7,445 bases of DNA. Source: Gemmatimonadota bacterium (lineage in GTDB: Bacteria; Gemmatimonadota; Gemmatimonadetes; Gemmatimonadales; GWC2-71-9). Of this stretch, positions 6,471 to 7,445 are shown in pieces. The translations under genes were made by a program, and so were the position numbers. Every line of letters begins with the position of its first letter. The stretch's first letter is position 1. The stretch covers positions 1-7,445 of the forward strand of contig QHUE01000012.1 of assembly GCA_003221825.1 (NCBI GenBank), given 5' to 3'. The notes below the pieces were generated by a model that was not told the DNA's origin, searched no databases, and was given only the letters and a program-made list of their open reading frames with translations.

Positions 6471-7445
6471 GGATCGAGGACGAGCAGGGCGAACGTCCCT
6501 GGCAGGATGCTGGGGCGGGGGCGTGGCCGCTCCGCGGTCGGCGCGGGCGGCGGACCGAAGTCGGCTGTGACGGTGTAGAGCCGGTGGGTTTGCAAATCGA
6601 TTTCCATGGTCCGCGCGCCACGCTTCGTCGGGACATTCCCCACCACGACGAACTGTGCCGGGCTTTCCTCGTGAATCACCGTGAGCGTTCCATCACCGTT
6701 CGAAGCGAACGCCAGCTGTGTGCCGGGATCGAAGCGGCAGGCATCCACCCCCTGACCGATCGGCAACGTCGTCACGAGGGCACCCGTGGTCGCGTCCGAG
6801 ATCGCCATGACCTGATTGCGGCAGCCGCTGAACAACCGGTGGTGTTCCCGGTCGATCGCCAGCCCGCTCGGGTTCTCGCACGGCGCGAGGGACCATTGAC
6901 GCGTCACGCGCATGGCGGCCGCGTCGATCTCAGCGACCGCGCCCTTGTCCTCGAGGTTCACGTAGAGCTTCCCGTCGCCGGCAGACACAGCAAACTCGGG
7001 CCCCGCGCCGAGGTCGATGTCACCGATCCGTTTTCCGGACACCGCGTCGAGCGCGGTCGCGGAGTGCGCATCACCGTTGAACGTGAAAATCCGCTTCGTC
7101 GCCGGGTCGTAGAGAATCGCGTCGTCGTCCGGGGCGACCATCGTGTGACGTCGGAGGTGGAGCGTCTTCAGGTCGAACATCGTCACCGTGCTATCCGCGC
7201 CCGAGGTCGCAAAGCCGTGCTCCGCCTCGTAGGCGAACGCGATTCCATGCGCACGGTTGAGCCCGACGATCTCGCCGAGCTGTTTCCCGGTCCCGGGATC
7301 CACCACGATGACTCGGTCCTGATGCGCGATGAACAGGCGATGACCGACCGTGTCGAGCGCGAGGTAGTCCCACCCGCCGTCGCCGGGCAGCTTGTACGTA
7401 TGGGCGACGTGATAGGATTGTCCCCGAGCGCGATACGTGACGCCG
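6467..7445 (-). CDS. YncE-family beta-propeller protein (5' end outside window)
   Basis: A beta-propeller of the YncE/YVTN-repeat kind, probably periplasmic or extracellular, with no assigned enzymatic role. The frame stays open from the TAG stop at 6467-6469 to the window edge, giving 325 visible residues. Upstream of the GTG at 7304-7306 the translation continues as YHVAHTYKLPGDGGWDYLALD...LFIAHQDRVIVVDP, which is typical family sequence, so that GTG is not the start. Blade-like repeats recur roughly every 40-45 residues: DPATKRIFTFNGD, LDAVSGKRIGDIDLG, LYVNLEDKGAVAEID, LAIDREHHRLFSGCRN, ATTGALVTTLPIG, LAFASNGDGTLTVIHE. The C-terminus NVPTKRGARTMEID...PRPRPSILPGTFALLVL is also family-like. 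Two Cys, in APCENPSG and FSGCRN, may be structural. The signal peptide expected for such proteins lies beyond the window. It is convergent with the pump operon, so it is not co-transcribed and a functional link is not implied. Confidence 0.9.
   Translation of the reverse strand, partial: GVTYRARGQSYHVAHTYKLPGDGGWDYLALDTVGHRLFIAHQDRVIVVDPGTGKQLGEIVGLNRAHGIAFAYEAEHGFATSGADSTVTMFDLKTLHLRRHTMVAPDDDAILYDPATKRIFTFNGDAHSATALDAVSGKRIGDIDLGAGPEFAVSAGDGKLYVNLEDKGAVAEIDAAAMRVTRQWSLAPCENPSGLAIDREHHRLFSGCRNQVMAISDATTGALVTTLPIGQGVDACRFDPGTQLAFASNGDGTLTVIHEESPAQFVVVGNVPTKRGARTMEIDLQTHRLYTVTADFGPPPAPTAERPRPRPSILPGTFALLVLDP

Overview
The window is a GC-rich (roughly two thirds G+C by eye), densely packed bacterial segment. 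It carries the downstream part of a two-component-system and efflux-pump locus on the plus strand, followed by a convergent beta-propeller gene on the minus strand. The organism is Gram-negative, because an outer-membrane TolC-type channel, a lipid-anchored periplasmic adaptor and an RND inner-membrane pump are all encoded. The high GC, the signal peptide ending in a HAQQ-like motif and the overall protein style are compatible with Gemmatimonadota or a similar soil phylum. That placement is a weak inference and cannot be settled from this window.

Layout, left to right: (1) bases 1-1188, a membrane sensor histidine kinase whose N-terminus lies outside the window. (2) bases 1189-1226, a 38-base gap that, with the kinase stop codon, holds two overlapping signals: an exact 8-base direct repeat with an 11-base period, the architecture of an OmpR/PhoB-family response-regulator box, and a perfect 9+9 inverted repeat that ends directly against the next start codon. 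(3) 1227-2444, a TolC/CzcC-type outer-membrane factor. (4) 2441-3493, a lipoprotein membrane-fusion (adaptor) protein. (5) 3490-6470, an RND pump permease broken near its middle into two reading frames (3490-5295 and 5292-6470). (6) 6467-7445, minus strand, a YncE-type beta-propeller protein that runs off the right edge and overlaps the pump gene tail-to-tail by four bases.

The three pump genes overlap by 4 bases at each junction (ATGA, then GTGA) and clearly form one operon. The encoded proteins would assemble into a tripartite efflux pump: the RND permease takes up substrate using the proton gradient, the adaptor bridges, and the TolC-like channel crosses the outer membrane. The kinase, probably with a response regulator just upstream of the window, most likely controls this operon through the direct-repeat box. 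The proton-relay residues of the permease (an Asp-Asp pair in TM4, a Lys in TM10) fit the HAE-type organic-compound pumps better than the heavy-metal CusA type.

The two points most worth attention are the compact regulatory junction at 1184-1227 (possible response-regulator box, weak -10 and near-leaderless start) and the lesion in the RND gene around 5256-5295. There the reading frame changes, roughly 24 family residues appear to be missing, and a GC-rich hairpin sits at the break. I saw no RNA genes, insertion sequences, CRISPR arrays or obvious novel defence or biosynthetic system.
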